From Scatolibacter rhodanostii (lineage in GTDB: Bacteria > Bacillota > Clostridia > Oscillospirales > Acutalibacteraceae), in NCBI RefSeq assembly GCF_900197595.1, contig NZ_FZLO01000001.1, positions 310,001-374,000 of the forward strand: DNA of 64,000 bases, read 5' to 3'. Under the pieces are notes generated by a model. That model saw only the letters and a program-made list of their open reading frames with translations, ran no database searches and was not told the origin of the DNA. The translations under genes and the position numbers were made by a program. Below are positions 43,893 to 53,821 of this stretch, in pieces. The number at the start of each line of letters is the position of its first letter. Within the stretch, counting starts at the first letter, position 1.

Positions 43893-44984
43893 ATGAAAAA
43901 AGGGTTGAGTTCATTTGGCAAACAAGAAAATGTCTATCAACAACTTGCCTCTGCCAACCGAAAAGCTATTGATGAGTATAATAAACAGACGTTGTCAACA
44001 CTGTTGCTCTTAGGATGGGTACTGATTCTACTGCCGCTGATATCTGTACCTTTCAGCAATACAAAAGCAAGGGCGATTAATGCTTATATTTTGACTTTCA
44101 TAGCCTTTTTCACATTGTTTCTTTTGTTCAAAATTCCAGCGATAAAAAAGCATACACTTGTGGGTATGTATGCTGCTTTTTCTATTTTATTTTTGTTAGG
44201 AATCTATCTTAGTGTTATTCATTCGCCCAATATGCGTGCGACCATTTTATTGGGTGGTTTTGTCATTATGCCGCTTAGTCTTATTGAGCATCCCTACAAA
44301 ATAAAACTATTTTTGGTTTTCTGGCTGCTAATACATACAGCACTAGCATTTTACCTTAAACCAGAATACGTGTTGGATGATGCCATCAATTGCCTTTGTG
44401 CAGCAGTTCTGGGTTGCTATCTTGGTGAAACGCTAGTGTTAGTTCGCTTGGAAAACTTCGAAGCCAAGCGTCTGCTAGTTATAGAAAAAGAGACAGATGT
44501 ATTAACGAGTGTATATAATCGGCGTAAATTATTTGAAACGGTAGCGTGTTTAGAAACAGAAAACTATGAAAAACCATCAGGAGCTTTTTTTCTGGATATT
44601 GATAATTTTAAGACTTTTAATGATAGCTATGGTCATGCCGCTGGTGATAAATGTCTCAACTGTTTTGGAGAAATACTGACAAAGTTTTCGCAAAATTTTC
44701 GCTTGCACTTCTATCGCTATGGTGGAGAAGAATTCTTTGCATTTGCTTATGGATATAGCGAAAAAGAACTATTATCTATAGCTGAAAGCTTGCGTATTGC
44801 TGTACAGAGCACAGATGTAGCAGGGCGACACATCACTGTAAGTATTGGTGTGGCTTATTGTGGCAGGGAGCAAATAAAAAATTATGAAGATTTGATTGGT
44901 CGTGCTGATGAGGCCGCCTATGTGGCAAAACATGAAGGCCGAAACAGAGTGCATTTATATCAAAACAAGATTCAGCCTGAATGA
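43893..44984 (+). CDS. Membrane diguanylate cyclase (GGDEF)
   Basis: The 363-residue protein has about six membrane helices (36-200) and a C-terminal GGDEF domain (200-360) with LDIDNFKTFNDSYGHAAGD and the active-site loop RYGGEEF (about 277-281), so it should make c-di-GMP. The inhibitory RxxD site usually five residues before GGEEF is absent, so product inhibition is not expected. Input is sensed in or through the membrane. A GGAGTGAG site precedes the ATG. It has its own terminator and is convergent with the chemoreceptor gene. Confidence 0.93.
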   Translation: MKKGLSSFGKQENVYQQLASANRKAIDEYNKQTLSTLLLLGWVLILLPLISVPFSNTKARAINAYILTFIAFFTLFLLFKIPAIKKHTLVGMYAAFSILFLLGIYLSVIHSPNMRATILLGGFVIMPLSLIEHPYKIKLFLVFWLLIHTALAFYLKPEYVLDDAINCLCAAVLGCYLGETLVLVRLENFEAKRLLVIEKETDVLTSVYNRRKLFETVACLETENYEKPSGAFFLDIDNFKTFNDSYGHAAGDKCLNCFGEILTKFSQNFRLHFYRYGGEEFFAFAYGYSEKELLSIAESLRIAVQSTDVAGRHITVSIGVAYCGREQIKNYEDLIGRADEAAYVAKHEGRNRVHLYQNKIQPE

Positions 44985-45025
44985 ATTATGCAGTGAAGAT
45001 TATATAAAAGACAAGCCGTGTTCGC

Positions 45026-45074
45026 AAAAAGCTTTTCATCGTAGAAAAATAAGCTACGGTGAAAGGCTTTTTTT
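45026..45074. terminator. Shared terminator, GGDEF gene and chemoreceptor gene
   Basis: AAAAAGC-TTTTCATCGTAG pairs with CTACGGTGAAA-GGCTTTTT with wobble pairs, followed on the plus strand by seven T. The minus-strand reading also ends in CTTTTTG. Confidence 0.85.
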
Positions 45075-45180
45075 AAATTAATTTAGATTGAATAAAAGGG
45101 CAAAATAACGGTAATCAATTCATTTGTTTTTATAATTCTCGAATTTTTAGCGCTAATATAATTGAAACAAGCATTATAAA

Positions 45181-47301
45181 TTAGTATTTGCCCGTGCTAT
45201 CTGAAAAAACATCATTAAGGGTGTTTTCAGTAGGATTAGTTTGAGATGCAAGACTGCTTTCATCTAAAAAACTACCGGAACGTTTTTCTGCTGCAACAAG
45301 TTTAAATTTGCTGACTTCTGTTTGCAGTATTTGCGCTTGTGCTGCTAACTCTTCGCTAGAAGCAGAGCTTTCTTCCGCAGTAGCCGCATTGTTTTGCACG
45401 ACGGCAGATACTTGAGAAAGGCCTTGGTTAATCTGTTCAATGGCAGATGCCTGCTCGATAGAAGATGACTCAATTTCTCGAATAGAGCGATCTACTAATC
45501 CGGACTTTTCAGAAACAACATCCAAAAGCTTGAGAGCATCTATAGATAGTTGCTCTCCTTCAGAAACAGACACAACTGATTTTTGAATCAATGCGGCAGT
45601 TTGTTTAGCTGCTTCCGCTGACTTAGCAGCTAGGTTTCTGACTTCATCAGCCACTACGGCAAATCCCTTTCCAGCACTGCCGGCACGTGCTGCTTCCACG
45701 GCAGCATTCAAGGCAAGAATATTGGTTTGAAAAGCAATATCTTCTACAAGTTTGGTGATTTTAGAAATTTCTTGCGAGGATTCGCTGATTTCATTCATAG
45801 CGGCACTCAGTTTTTCCATGCGCTGAATACTTTCAGCCAATCCGTTACTAGCTTGCTCTACATAATTGGTAGCATTACTAACGCTGCTTGTGTTGTATTC
45901 AGCCTGTTGCGCGACACTTGCAACGGATGCGCCTAATTCCTCTACGGTAGCAGCCTGTTCTGTTGCACCTGAAGACAACGCCTGCGCAGCAGAAGAAACT
46001 TGATCTGAACCAGACGCCACCTGACTGGCAGAATCCTGAATAGCTGTGAAAGTTGTGTTTAGGTTCGTAATTATTTTTTTAAGGGAATCTTTTATTTGAA
46101 CAAAATCACCTTTATATTCTTGCTTTGTTTCAACTGTGCAGTCTCCCTGATCTAGTTGTCCAAGAATAAAAGAAATTTCTTCAATATAGCTGTTTAGCGC
46201 TTGCACTGTTACAGTAAAGGATTGAGACAAAACTTCAATTTCATCGCCTGTATGTACCTCAGGAACCTCAGAGTGCAGATTGCCTTCCGATAAGGCCACA
46301 ATGCGATTCACTAAATTTGTAACCGGTTTGACAATGGGAGTTGCTATGCGTAAAGCCATCATGATAGATAATAAAATAAATAGGATACTTAAGCCAAGTG
46401 TAATGCCAATAGCCCAATAAAAATTTACCATTAGTTCGGACTGTGTAGCGCAAATGCCAATAGACCACCCGTCTGTGTTGGGTATCGAGGTGTAGCCGAT
46501 GCTAACATGTTTGCCGTTAAAGTTGACAGTTTCCACGTTTGAGTTTAATGCGGTCATGTCTTGAACAAGCTGCGCTACACCCGCATAGCTGGCATCTGTT
46601 TCAGCCATCTCGATGTAATTGGTTTCAGCGTCAACTGTGGCTTGATCATCATGTGCCACTATTTTTCCGTATTTATCTACTATAAATCCATAACCGGAGT
46701 CACCAACAGCAACGTCACGAATCATATTACTAAAAGTAGTGCTGTCGAGAGAAGCAAAAACTACACCGTCACCGTTGCCATTATTAATTTTGGTGGCAAT
46801 ATTTAATATCATGGTATTTCTAACTTTGCTAAGAAATGGACTCGAGATGTAAGTATTACCCGCCATAGCTTGTTGAAAATATTCGCGCTCGCTGATATCT
46901 GCATTATTGGTGGTAAGCCCTTTCTCATCCACCAGCTCTATTTCTAAAAAGCCATATTGCTCTGCCATTTTAGCCAGAATATCTCTTCTTTCATCTAAGG
47001 TCTTGCTTTTATCAGTGATATCAGATTTTGCAGCTACCGATTCAATTTCAGTTTTATAGACCTGAATAGCATTTTGCACTGCTTGGCTGTAAGCTTTTGC
47101 ATTTTCGGTTAGCCTTGTTTCTATATTGTTTTGTGTTTCTCGATATAGTAAAAAACCACTTGCAGTCCCTAAAATTATAGTAATAGTAATGGAGAGGCTA
47201 ATAATGCCGATTAGAAGCTTTTTCTTAATTGATTTTTTCATGATACTTTCTTTCAAAATTTTTTTTTGAAAAAGCTTTTTCTTTTGTTTTTCTTTGTCCA
47301 T
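45181..47301 (-). CDS. Methyl-accepting chemotaxis protein
   Basis: The 706-residue receptor has a lysine-rich N-terminus, transmembrane helix 1 (about 28-52), a dCache-type ligand domain (about 55-300; [20 protein letters not shown]), helix 2 (about 305-330), a HAMP linker and the signalling hairpin with [23 protein letters not shown]. Ligands for dCache receptors are often amino acids, but the binding motif was not checked in detail. It starts at the first ATG since GGAGG lies 8 nt upstream. No flagellar or che genes lie in the window. Confidence 0.95.
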   Translation of the reverse strand: MDKEKQKKKLFQKKILKESIMKKSIKKKLLIGIISLSITITIILGTASGFLLYRETQNNIETRLTENAKAYSQAVQNAIQVYKTEIESVAAKSDITDKSKTLDERRDILAKMAEQYGFLEIELVDEKGLTTNNADISEREYFQQAMAGNTYISSPFLSKVRNTMILNIATKINNGNGDGVVFASLDSTTFSNMIRDVAVGDSGYGFIVDKYGKIVAHDDQATVDAETNYIEMAETDASYAGVAQLVQDMTALNSNVETVNFNGKHVSIGYTSIPNTDGWSIGICATQSELMVNFYWAIGITLGLSILFILLSIMMALRIATPIVKPVTNLVNRIVALSEGNLHSEVPEVHTGDEIEVLSQSFTVTVQALNSYIEEISFILGQLDQGDCTVETKQEYKGDFVQIKDSLKKIITNLNTTFTAIQDSASQVASGSDQVSSAAQALSSGATEQAATVEELGASVASVAQQAEYNTSSVSNATNYVEQASNGLAESIQRMEKLSAAMNEISESSQEISKITKLVEDIAFQTNILALNAAVEAARAGSAGKGFAVVADEVRNLAAKSAEAAKQTAALIQKSVVSVSEGEQLSIDALKLLDVVSEKSGLVDRSIREIESSSIEQASAIEQINQGLSQVSAVVQNNAATAEESSASSEELAAQAQILQTEVSKFKLVAAEKRSGSFLDESSLASQTNPTENTLNDVFSDSTGKY

Positions 47302-47449
47302 TTTTAATTCCTCCAGTTTTTATAAGTCGCTTCTTTATATCTTTTTTACCGTTTGCGCAGAAAGTTTTTGCTGGATTTTAAGAAGACTAAAACTAATCTA
47401 GAAACTATGAGATAACTGTCCGTCAAATTAATAAATCTAGTCTAAATTA

Positions 47450-47485
47450 AAAATCTTTATTATAAACTATTATAATAAAGATTTT
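47450..47485 (-). terminator. Perfect hairpin downstream of the AraC gene
   Basis: AAAATCTTTATTATA and its 15-bp complement with a 6-nt loop; AT-only pairs apart from one. The minus-strand reading ends in TTTT. The chemoreceptor promoter must lie to its left. Confidence 0.7.
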
Positions 47486-47584
47486 CTATATATACAATAT
47501 AAATATGTAAATAAATGTAACAAAAAGGAATAAATAGAAAAATAAGCGATAAAACAGTCGAAAAGATAAATAAAAATTTAAGAT

Positions 47585-48436
47585 TCATCGAATGTAAATA
47601 TTTTTCTCTTTGCAGCTGGGATGAACACCAAACTTTGCCTTATATTGACGATAAAAGGAAGAATAATCTTTCCATCCGGAAGAATACGCTGCTGCCGAGG
47701 CAGATACACCATCTTTAATTAGCTGTCGTGCTAACATAAGTCGCTTAATAATAATGTAATCCCATATGGTTGAACCGGTGAATTTCTTAAACTGGTTATT
47801 CAAATAAGATTTCTCTGAAAAACAGAGTTCTGCAATCTGTGATAGGCTAAGCTCCTTAGTTAGATTGGCATTAATATAAGAAATTGCCTTGGTAACAGCA
47901 GAATCGGCATAGGATTTTATAGGTTCAGCTTTATGTTGATTTGTATTTTTACACAGTTCATAAAGGACAGGTAGTAAATTGCATCGAATAAGCATTTTGC
48001 CCTCGTATTCATCTAGTTCTTTATTTCTTCCGGATTTAGAAATAGATAGAAGTGCATTGTGAATAAGATGAGTATTAAATTGTTTTGGGTCATATAGATT
48101 ATTTTTACCAAGTTCACCGTGGAAGAGAGTGTTTAAAATTCTCATTTGAGGATCAACTTCAGAGATTAGTCGGTCAGAGAAATGGATAGCCATACGTTCA
48201 TAAGGCGTGTCTTCAAGAATCTGAATGCGATGAGTTTCTCCAGCTCTTAAAAGAATAAGGCTTCCCGGAACCAAGGGATATCTGCGTCCTTCAACAAAGA
48301 AGGAGCAACGCCCTTTTAAAAAAAGATAGAGCTCGTTGTGTTCATGTACATGCATAGGGAAGGAAGATTTGTCCGGAATTTCGTCAAGCGTATGGTGGAC
48401 ATAAGTATCAGAACATTCAAAATGAAAATAAGACAT
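47585..48436 (-). CDS. AraC family regulator with N-terminal cupin sensor
   Basis: The protein (283 residues from ATG 48436) has an N-terminal cupin fold (FPMHVHEHNELYLFLKG and LILLRAGETHRIQIL) as in sugar-sensing AraC members, and two C-terminal helix-turn-helix units (LSLSQIAELCFSEKSYLNNQF; ASAAAYSSGWKDYSSFYRQYKAKFGVHP, broken here as two segments). ATG 48436 is used because AGGGGGA precedes it. It is divergent from the hexuronate operon at 48609, which it very probably activates in response to the sugar. Confidence 0.9.
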   Translation of the reverse strand: MSYFHFECSDTYVHHTLDEIPDKSSFPMHVHEHNELYLFLKGRCSFFVEGRRYPLVPGSLILLRAGETHRIQILEDTPYERMAIHFSDRLISEVDPQMRILNTLFHGELGKNNLYDPKQFNTHLIHNALLSISKSGRNKELDEYEGKMLIRCNLLPVLYELCKNTNQHKAEPIKSYADSAVTKAISYINANLTKELSLSQIAELCFSEKSYLNNQFKKFTGSTIWDYIIIKRLMLARQLIKDGVSASAAAYSSGWKDYSSFYRQYKAKFGVHPSCKEKNIYIR

Positions 48437-48483
48437 TTTTAATCCCCCTATAGAGTGATAACTTAATATTAAACGACATACAC

Positions 48484-48498
48484 GATATTTACAATATC
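48484..48498. repeat. Inverted repeat GATATT-tac-AATATC between AraC and sugar operon
   Basis: A 6-bp arm perfect inverted repeat located about 20 bp upstream of the -35 box of the plus-strand operon, a typical place for an activator or a divergent operator. Confidence 0.5.
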
Positions 48499-48516
48499 TA
48501 TTTCTGATTTTTGCAA

Positions 48517-48545
48517 TTGTATTGTTAATAAGCAAGAGTTATACT
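48517..48545 (+). promoter_or_regulatory. Promoter of the sugar isomerase/uronate operon
   Basis: TTGTAT, a 17-bp spacer and TATACT. The weak -35 fits a promoter needing an activator such as the divergent AraC protein. Confidence 0.7.
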
Positions 48546-48608
48546 TTGTCTCAAAGGTAAATGTTGGCTAAAGTTAATAGATTTATTATGGAAAGGCGCG
48601 GTTATGCT

Positions 48609-49445
48609 ATGAATTTTTCATTTTGTGCGTTTGCCGATGAAGCAGATTCAGCAATTTCAGGGCAGATACAAGCACTTACAGACAACAAAATTAAATTTTT
48701 AGAGATACGAGGAGTTGACGGAGAAAATATTGCGGCTATTTCCAAGGAAAAGGCTAAGAGTGTGAGAGCGCAACTGGATTTGGCGGGAATAAAAGTATGG
48801 TCAATGGGCTCGCCCACAGGCAAGATAAAGCTGACAGATGATTTTTCTGCCCATTTAGATGAATTTAAACATATGTGTGAGCTTGCAGAAATCTTGGGAG
48901 CGTCAAGATTTCGCCTGTTCAGCTTTTATGGCGCAGATAATAGTAATGCAGCACGCGATGAAGTGTTTGAAAGGCTGAACAAAATTTGTGATACGGCAAA
49001 AGATTTTCCTCTTGTGCTGTGCCATGAAAACGAGAAAGATATTTGGGGTGAAAAGGCGCCTGAATGTCTGAAAATACATGAGAAGTTTTCAAGTATTAAA
49101 GCTGTTTTCGATCCGGCAAATTTTATTCAAGCAGGGCAAAATGTTCTAGATGCTTGGGAGATTCTCCATCCCTATGTGGATTATCTCCATATTAAAGATG
49201 CCTTGGCAGACGGTACTGTGGTACCAGCCGGTAAGGGTATTGGCTGTATTCCAGAGATTCTTACAAGATATAGGCAGGATGGCGGAAACGTTTTGACGTT
49301 GGAACCGCATTTGTCAAATTTTGTGGGATTAAGTGAGCTTGAGAGTGAAAATAAAACGGAGGTATCGTTCTCCTATCCGTCACAAAGGGCTGCCTTTGAT
49401 GCCGCAGTTTCGGCTCTCAAAGAAGTGATTTCGAAATTGTATTAA
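48609..49445 (+). CDS. Sugar phosphate isomerase/epimerase family (TIM barrel) 1
   Basis: The protein (278 residues from ATG 48609) belongs to the xylose-isomerase-like TIM barrel superfamily. Candidate metal ligands lie in CHENEKDIW, AVFDPANFIQ, YLHIKDA and LEPHLSN. Members isomerise or epimerise sugars, inositols or keto-sugars with a divalent metal. The start at 48609 matches the conserved FSFCAFADEAD beginning. It is the first gene of the operon under the AraC promoter. Exact substrate unknown. Confidence 0.85.
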   Translation: MNFSFCAFADEADSAISGQIQALTDNKIKFLEIRGVDGENIAAISKEKAKSVRAQLDLAGIKVWSMGSPTGKIKLTDDFSAHLDEFKHMCELAEILGASRFRLFSFYGADNSNAARDEVFERLNKICDTAKDFPLVLCHENEKDIWGEKAPECLKIHEKFSSIKAVFDPANFIQAGQNVLDAWEILHPYVDYLHIKDALADGTVVPAGKGIGCIPEILTRYRQDGGNVLTLEPHLSNFVGLSELESENKTEVSFSYPSQRAAFDAAVSALKEVISKLY

Positions 49446-49463
49446 AATTAGGATTGGCGGAGG

Positions 49464-50234
49464 GTGAAAATGATGATGATAGGTGCGCAATTATTTACAG
49501 TTCGAGAATTCACAACCAACTTAGATGATTTTGCAAAAACGCTGAAACGGGTTTCGGATATCGGGTATAAAGCAGTGCAGGTTTCGGCTACTTGCGCTTA
49601 TGAACCACAATGGCTTGCCAAACAGCTCAAGAAAAACGGTTTGGTTTGTCCGGTAACTCACACGAATGGTGATTTGATTAAGTCGAGTCCATTAGAAGTA
49701 GCCCAAAATCATCAAGTTTTTGACTGCGGAATAGTGGGATTGGGTATGGCACCGGGTGGCTTTCAAAATGGAATGGAAGACTACAAAAATTTCTGTGCGG
49801 ATTTTATTTCAGCTGCCAACGAAATGAATAAAGTGGGTGTGAAATTTGGGTATCACAACCACCATGTTGAATTTCAAAAATTTGATGGTGTTACGCTTTT
49901 AGAGAGAATGTTTTCTGATTTTCCAAAGGACGCTTTCGAATTTATCCTTGATACATACTGGGTGCAATATTCGGGTGGAAATCCCGCAAACTGGATTCGA
50001 AAGCTTGCGGGACAGGTAAACTGCGTGCATTTTAAAGACATGCAGATTGTGGGGCAAAAACAGCTGATGGCTCCGGTAGGAGAAGGTAATCTCTGCTGGG
50101 ACGAAATTATAAAAGCTTGTGAATATGCCGGCACAAAATATGTTTTGGTAGAACAAGATGATTGTAACGGAGAAGACCCTTTTGATTGCTTAAAACGTAG
50201 CTTCGAGTTCCTTAAATCCAAAGGACTGGAATGA
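49464..50234 (+). CDS. Sugar phosphate isomerase/epimerase family (TIM barrel) 2
   Basis: A second TIM barrel protein of 256 residues, of the IolE/hydroxypyruvate-isomerase-like type, with GYHNHHVEFQ, FILDTYWVQYSGGNP, CVHFKDM and VLVEQDD providing likely metal ligands. It is only distantly like the first, so it probably catalyses a different step. A GGAGGG site precedes its ATG, and it lies 18 nt after the first and 35 nt before the oxidoreductase gene. Confidence 0.87.
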   Translation: MKMMMIGAQLFTVREFTTNLDDFAKTLKRVSDIGYKAVQVSATCAYEPQWLAKQLKKNGLVCPVTHTNGDLIKSSPLEVAQNHQVFDCGIVGLGMAPGGFQNGMEDYKNFCADFISAANEMNKVGVKFGYHNHHVEFQKFDGVTLLERMFSDFPKDAFEFILDTYWVQYSGGNPANWIRKLAGQVNCVHFKDMQIVGQKQLMAPVGEGNLCWDEIIKACEYAGTKYVLVEQDDCNGEDPFDCLKRSFEFLKSKGLE

Positions 50235-50269
50235 GTTTCAACCAATAAACAGATAGGATGGTTTTGAAT

Positions 50270-51427
50270 ATGAAAAAAGTTCGTCTTGGTGTAATTGGGG
50301 TAGGAAACATGGGAACGGCCCACATCACTAATATCATAAGCGGAAAGTGTCCTGAAATTGAAGTGACCGCTGTGGCAGATGTGAATCCCGAAAGATTGGA
50401 ATGGGCGAAATCTGTTCTTCCTAGTGTTGCTATATTTGAAAATGCAGAAAAAATGCTGGACAGCGGTCTTATCGATGCGGCTCTTGTCAGTGTACCGCAC
50501 TACGACCACCCCACCTATGCCCATGCTTGTTTTGAGCGAGGCATTCATGTGATGGTCGAAAAGCCGGCGGGGGTCTTTACCAAAAGTGTGCGAGAAATGA
50601 ATGAAGCCGCTAAAAAATCTGATGTGGTTTTTGGGATGATGTTTAATCAAAGAACGGATTACATCTACCGCAAAATGCGTGAGATTGTCAAAAGTGGCGA
50701 GCTAGGAGAGATAAAACGCACCAACTGGATTATAACCGATTGGTATCGCACTCAAAATTATTATAATTCTGGTGGTTGGCGGGCAACATGGGCAGGAGAA
50801 GGCGGCGGGGTTCTCCTAAATCAATGTCCTCACAATTTAGACTTGTGGCAATGGATTTGTGGTATGCCAAAGACAATTACCGCAAAAATGTATTTTGGGA
50901 AGTGGCACGATATTGAGGTAGAAGACGATGTCACTTGCTTTGTGGAATATGAGAATAAGGCAACCGGTGTTTTTGTCACAACTACAGGCGATACCCCAGG
51001 TACAAACCGGTTTGAAATCACCCTTGACGGGGGTAAACTGGTCGCAGAGAACGGTAAGCTACTACTTTGGAAAAATGAAGTTTTTGAATCAGAATTCACC
51101 CAAACTAGCAGCGAATCATTCGGCAAACCAAAAGTAGAATACAGAGAAATTGAAACAGACGGAGAAAGTTTGCAGCACGTGGGTGTTTTAAATGCATTTG
51201 CAGGAGCTATACTTCGCGGTGAGCCGTTAGTCGCCGATGGAAGTGAAGGAATCAGCGGATTGACGATTGCCAATGCCATTCATCTTTCAGCGTGGACAAA
51301 TTCTACTGTCACACTACCTATTGACGAGGAATTGTTTTATTCCGAGCTCAAAAAGCATATAGACAACTCCAAAGTTAAAAAAGTGGTATCCGGTTCTATC
51401 GCATCCGATATGAGCAATTCTTTTTAA
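50270..51427 (+). CDS. Gfo/Idh/MocA family oxidoreductase 1
   Basis: The protein (about 385 residues from ATG 50270) has the N-terminal Rossmann motif GVIGVGNMGTAHI, the conserved EKPAG with catalytic Lys, and GGGVLLNQCPHNLDLWQW with the catalytic His. Members oxidise or reduce sugar hydroxyls with NAD(P), often at C3. It is a close paralogue of the oxidoreductase at 53822. The choice between ATG 50258 and 50270 is unsure; 50258 sits directly against the AGGA ribosome binding site. Confidence 0.9.
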   Translation: MKKVRLGVIGVGNMGTAHITNIISGKCPEIEVTAVADVNPERLEWAKSVLPSVAIFENAEKMLDSGLIDAALVSVPHYDHPTYAHACFERGIHVMVEKPAGVFTKSVREMNEAAKKSDVVFGMMFNQRTDYIYRKMREIVKSGELGEIKRTNWIITDWYRTQNYYNSGGWRATWAGEGGGVLLNQCPHNLDLWQWICGMPKTITAKMYFGKWHDIEVEDDVTCFVEYENKATGVFVTTTGDTPGTNRFEITLDGGKLVAENGKLLLWKNEVFESEFTQTSSESFGKPKVEYREIETDGESLQHVGVLNAFAGAILRGEPLVADGSEGISGLTIANAIHLSAWTNSTVTLPIDEELFYSELKKHIDNSKVKKVVSGSIASDMSNSF

Positions 51428-51456
51428 GCAATTAATTCACTTTGGGAGGGAACAGC

Positions 51457-52824
51457 ATGGACAAAGACTTCTTATTGCATAATAAAACTGCTATACAATT
51501 GTTTCATGAAGTAGCAAAACAACAGCCAATCATTGATTATCATTGTCATATCAGTCCACAAGAAATAAGGGAGAATCAATGTTTTGATAATATTACCCAA
51601 GCATGGTTATATGGAGACCATTATAAATGGCGCGCGATGCGTGCTTGCGGAATCTCTGAAGAATTGATTACAGGAGACAGGAGCGATGAGGATAAGTTTT
51701 TTGCCTATGCATCTTGTATGCCAAAGCTTATAGGTAATCCCCTTTATCACTGGACACACCTTGAATTGTCTACCTATTTTGAGATTGATGAGCCGTTGAC
51801 GGATAAAACGGCAGCGATGATATGGGAAAAAGCAAATGAGCGCCTGAAAAAGCTTCCACGCAGAAAAATAATGGAAATGTCAGGAGTGCAGGCCATTTGC
51901 ACCACAGATGATCCGGCCGATTCATTGCAATGGCACAAAGAGATAGCGATGGATAAAACCTTTGCTATCAAGGTGCTGCCAGCGTATCGCCCTGACAGAG
52001 CACTTGCTATTGAAAAGCCTGATTTCACGGAATATGTTGAAATGCTCTCCAAATCAGCAAAGATAGATATTCGTACCTTTGCTGAGCTTAAAAAGGCACT
52101 CTCTCATCGCATGGATGTGTTTGAAGCACTGGGGTGTAGGGCCTCTGATCACGGCATGACACGTATTCCTGATGAGAAACCAGACGAGATAAAAGCTGAT
52201 GCGGCAATGCAGAAGAGATTGTCAGGTATAATACTCACAGCTAAAGAGGAAGATGAATTTCGTGCTGCGTTGCTCTACCATCTTGCGAAAGAATATTCCC
52301 AAAGAAGTTGGGTGATGGAGATTCATTTTGGTGTTCTGAGAAATACCAATAGCAAAATGTATGAGCGATTAGGTCCTGATAGAGGCTTTGACAATATGGG
52401 TACAGGAGAAAATATACCGGCACTAACACGGTTTTTAGATAGACTATATCAGGATGATATCTTGCCAAGAACGTTGCTATTCTCGGTCAATCCCAGAGAC
52501 AATGCGCCTTTATGTACTCTTTGTGGAGCATTCGGCAATTTGGTTCAGCAAGGAAGTGCATGGTGGTTTAATGACAGTATAAACGGTATGAGAGAACAGC
52601 TTACCACCTATGCCAGTATGCTCCCTATAGGAGAATTTATTGGATTTCTTACCGATAGTCGCAGCTTTTTAAGCTATACTCGCCATGAGTATTTTCGTCG
52701 CATTCTCTGCAATTGGATTGGAGGAGAAGTGGAGAAGGGTGAGCTTACAAACGACAACGAGATTTTATCAAATTTGGTTCAAGGAATATGCTATGAGAAT
52801 GCTGCAAGATATTTCAATTTATGA
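51457..52824 (+). CDS. uxaC: Glucuronate isomerase UxaC
   Basis: UxaC converts D-glucuronate to D-fructuronate (and D-galacturonate to D-tagaturonate). The protein of 455 residues shows the metal-binding IIDYHCHISPQEI near the N-terminus, NPLYHWTHLEL, GRDxxx-type loops and FSVNPRDNAPLCTLCGAFG. The start at ATG 51457 follows GGGAGGG; a TTG at 51442 overlaps that site and is not used. Its presence anchors the operon to hexuronate catabolism. Confidence 0.96.
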   Translation: MDKDFLLHNKTAIQLFHEVAKQQPIIDYHCHISPQEIRENQCFDNITQAWLYGDHYKWRAMRACGISEELITGDRSDEDKFFAYASCMPKLIGNPLYHWTHLELSTYFEIDEPLTDKTAAMIWEKANERLKKLPRRKIMEMSGVQAICTTDDPADSLQWHKEIAMDKTFAIKVLPAYRPDRALAIEKPDFTEYVEMLSKSAKIDIRTFAELKKALSHRMDVFEALGCRASDHGMTRIPDEKPDEIKADAAMQKRLSGIILTAKEEDEFRAALLYHLAKEYSQRSWVMEIHFGVLRNTNSKMYERLGPDRGFDNMGTGENIPALTRFLDRLYQDDILPRTLLFSVNPRDNAPLCTLCGAFGNLVQQGSAWWFNDSINGMREQLTTYASMLPIGEFIGFLTDSRSFLSYTRHEYFRRILCNWIGGEVEKGELTNDNEILSNLVQGICYENAARYFNL

Positions 52825-52926
52825 ATGAATTCATCAGAGGTAAATAATGTAGAGTGTGTTTCTGGATAGCTATAAAATATCTGAAAGATGGATTTGATTC
52901 AATAAAGCAAATGACAAAAGGAAGGG

Positions 52927-53772
52927 ATGGTTGTATTGGGTTTTTATATTAATAAAACAGCAGTAATTACGGGCGCAGGCGGGGTGCTATGCTCTGCCTT
53001 TACCAAATCACTTTCCTTGGCGGGATGCCGTGTAGCCTTGCTGGATTTAAACGAAACGGCGGTGAAAGAAGCAGCTGAAAGCATTCGAAAAGCAGGTGGC
53101 GAAGCAATTGGAATCAAGGCAGATGTACTTTCTCGTGAAAGCTTGTCTGCCGCTCATGCAATCGTCAATGAAACATTTGGCAAATGTGATATATTGATAA
53201 ATGGGGCGGGCGGAAATAATTCAAAAGCCACAACAACAAAGGAAACCTATGAAACCGGGGACATTGATGACGACCAGTTATTATCCTTTTTCAATATAGA
53301 CAAAGCTGGATTTGATTTTGTTTTCAGTTTAAATATGTTAGGAACGCTTCTTCCTACGCAAGTTTTTACGGCTGATATGCTAGGACGTGATGATTGCTGT
53401 ATAATCAACATATCATCTATGAATGCATTCACGCCACTAACTAAAATTCCGGCATACAGTGCCGCTAAAGCTGCGGTTTCAAATTTCACTCAGTGGTTGG
53501 CTGTGCATTTTGCAGAACAAAGGATTCGTGTGAATGCTATTGCACCAGGATTTTTTGTCACTAATCAAAATAGAGAACTGCTCTTTAACAAGCATGGCGA
53601 GCCCACCGCTAGAACTGAAAAGATTCTTGCTGCAACACCAATGAAACGCTTTGGAGAACCAGAAGAACTGTTGGGTACGCTTATGTGGTTAACCAATGCC
53701 AAACAATCAGGGTTTGTAACAGGCACAGTGATTCCGGTTGACGGAGGTTTTTCGGCTTATTCGGGGGTATAG
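52927..53772 (+). CDS. uxuB: SDR-type D-mannonate oxidoreductase (fructuronate reductase)
   Basis: A 281-residue short-chain dehydrogenase with TAVITGAGGVLCSAF (NAD site), NGAGGNN, and catalytic Ser-Tyr-Lys in NISSMNAFTPLTKIPAYSAAKAA. It ends in the SDR PVDGGFSAYSGV. It resembles the Bacillus UxuB (YjmF) type that reduces D-fructuronate to D-mannonate, and its place next to uxaC supports that step. A glycine-rich insertion around residues 100-120 (KATTTKETYETGD) matches this subgroup. No uxuA lies in the window. Confidence 0.83.
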   Translation: MVVLGFYINKTAVITGAGGVLCSAFTKSLSLAGCRVALLDLNETAVKEAAESIRKAGGEAIGIKADVLSRESLSAAHAIVNETFGKCDILINGAGGNNSKATTTKETYETGDIDDDQLLSFFNIDKAGFDFVFSLNMLGTLLPTQVFTADMLGRDDCCIINISSMNAFTPLTKIPAYSAAKAAVSNFTQWLAVHFAEQRIRVNAIAPGFFVTNQNRELLFNKHGEPTARTEKILAATPMKRFGEPEELLGTLMWLTNAKQSGFVTGTVIPVDGGFSAYSGV

Positions 53773-53821
53773 TTACTGTAATGCAAGAGACTTTGAGTTT
53801 GAATCACTTTTGTGAAAGAGG

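Noticed and set aside
49874-50650. 258-codon minus-strand ORF across the isomerase and oxidoreductase genes
   Set aside because: It is antisense to two well-supported genes and shows no domain.
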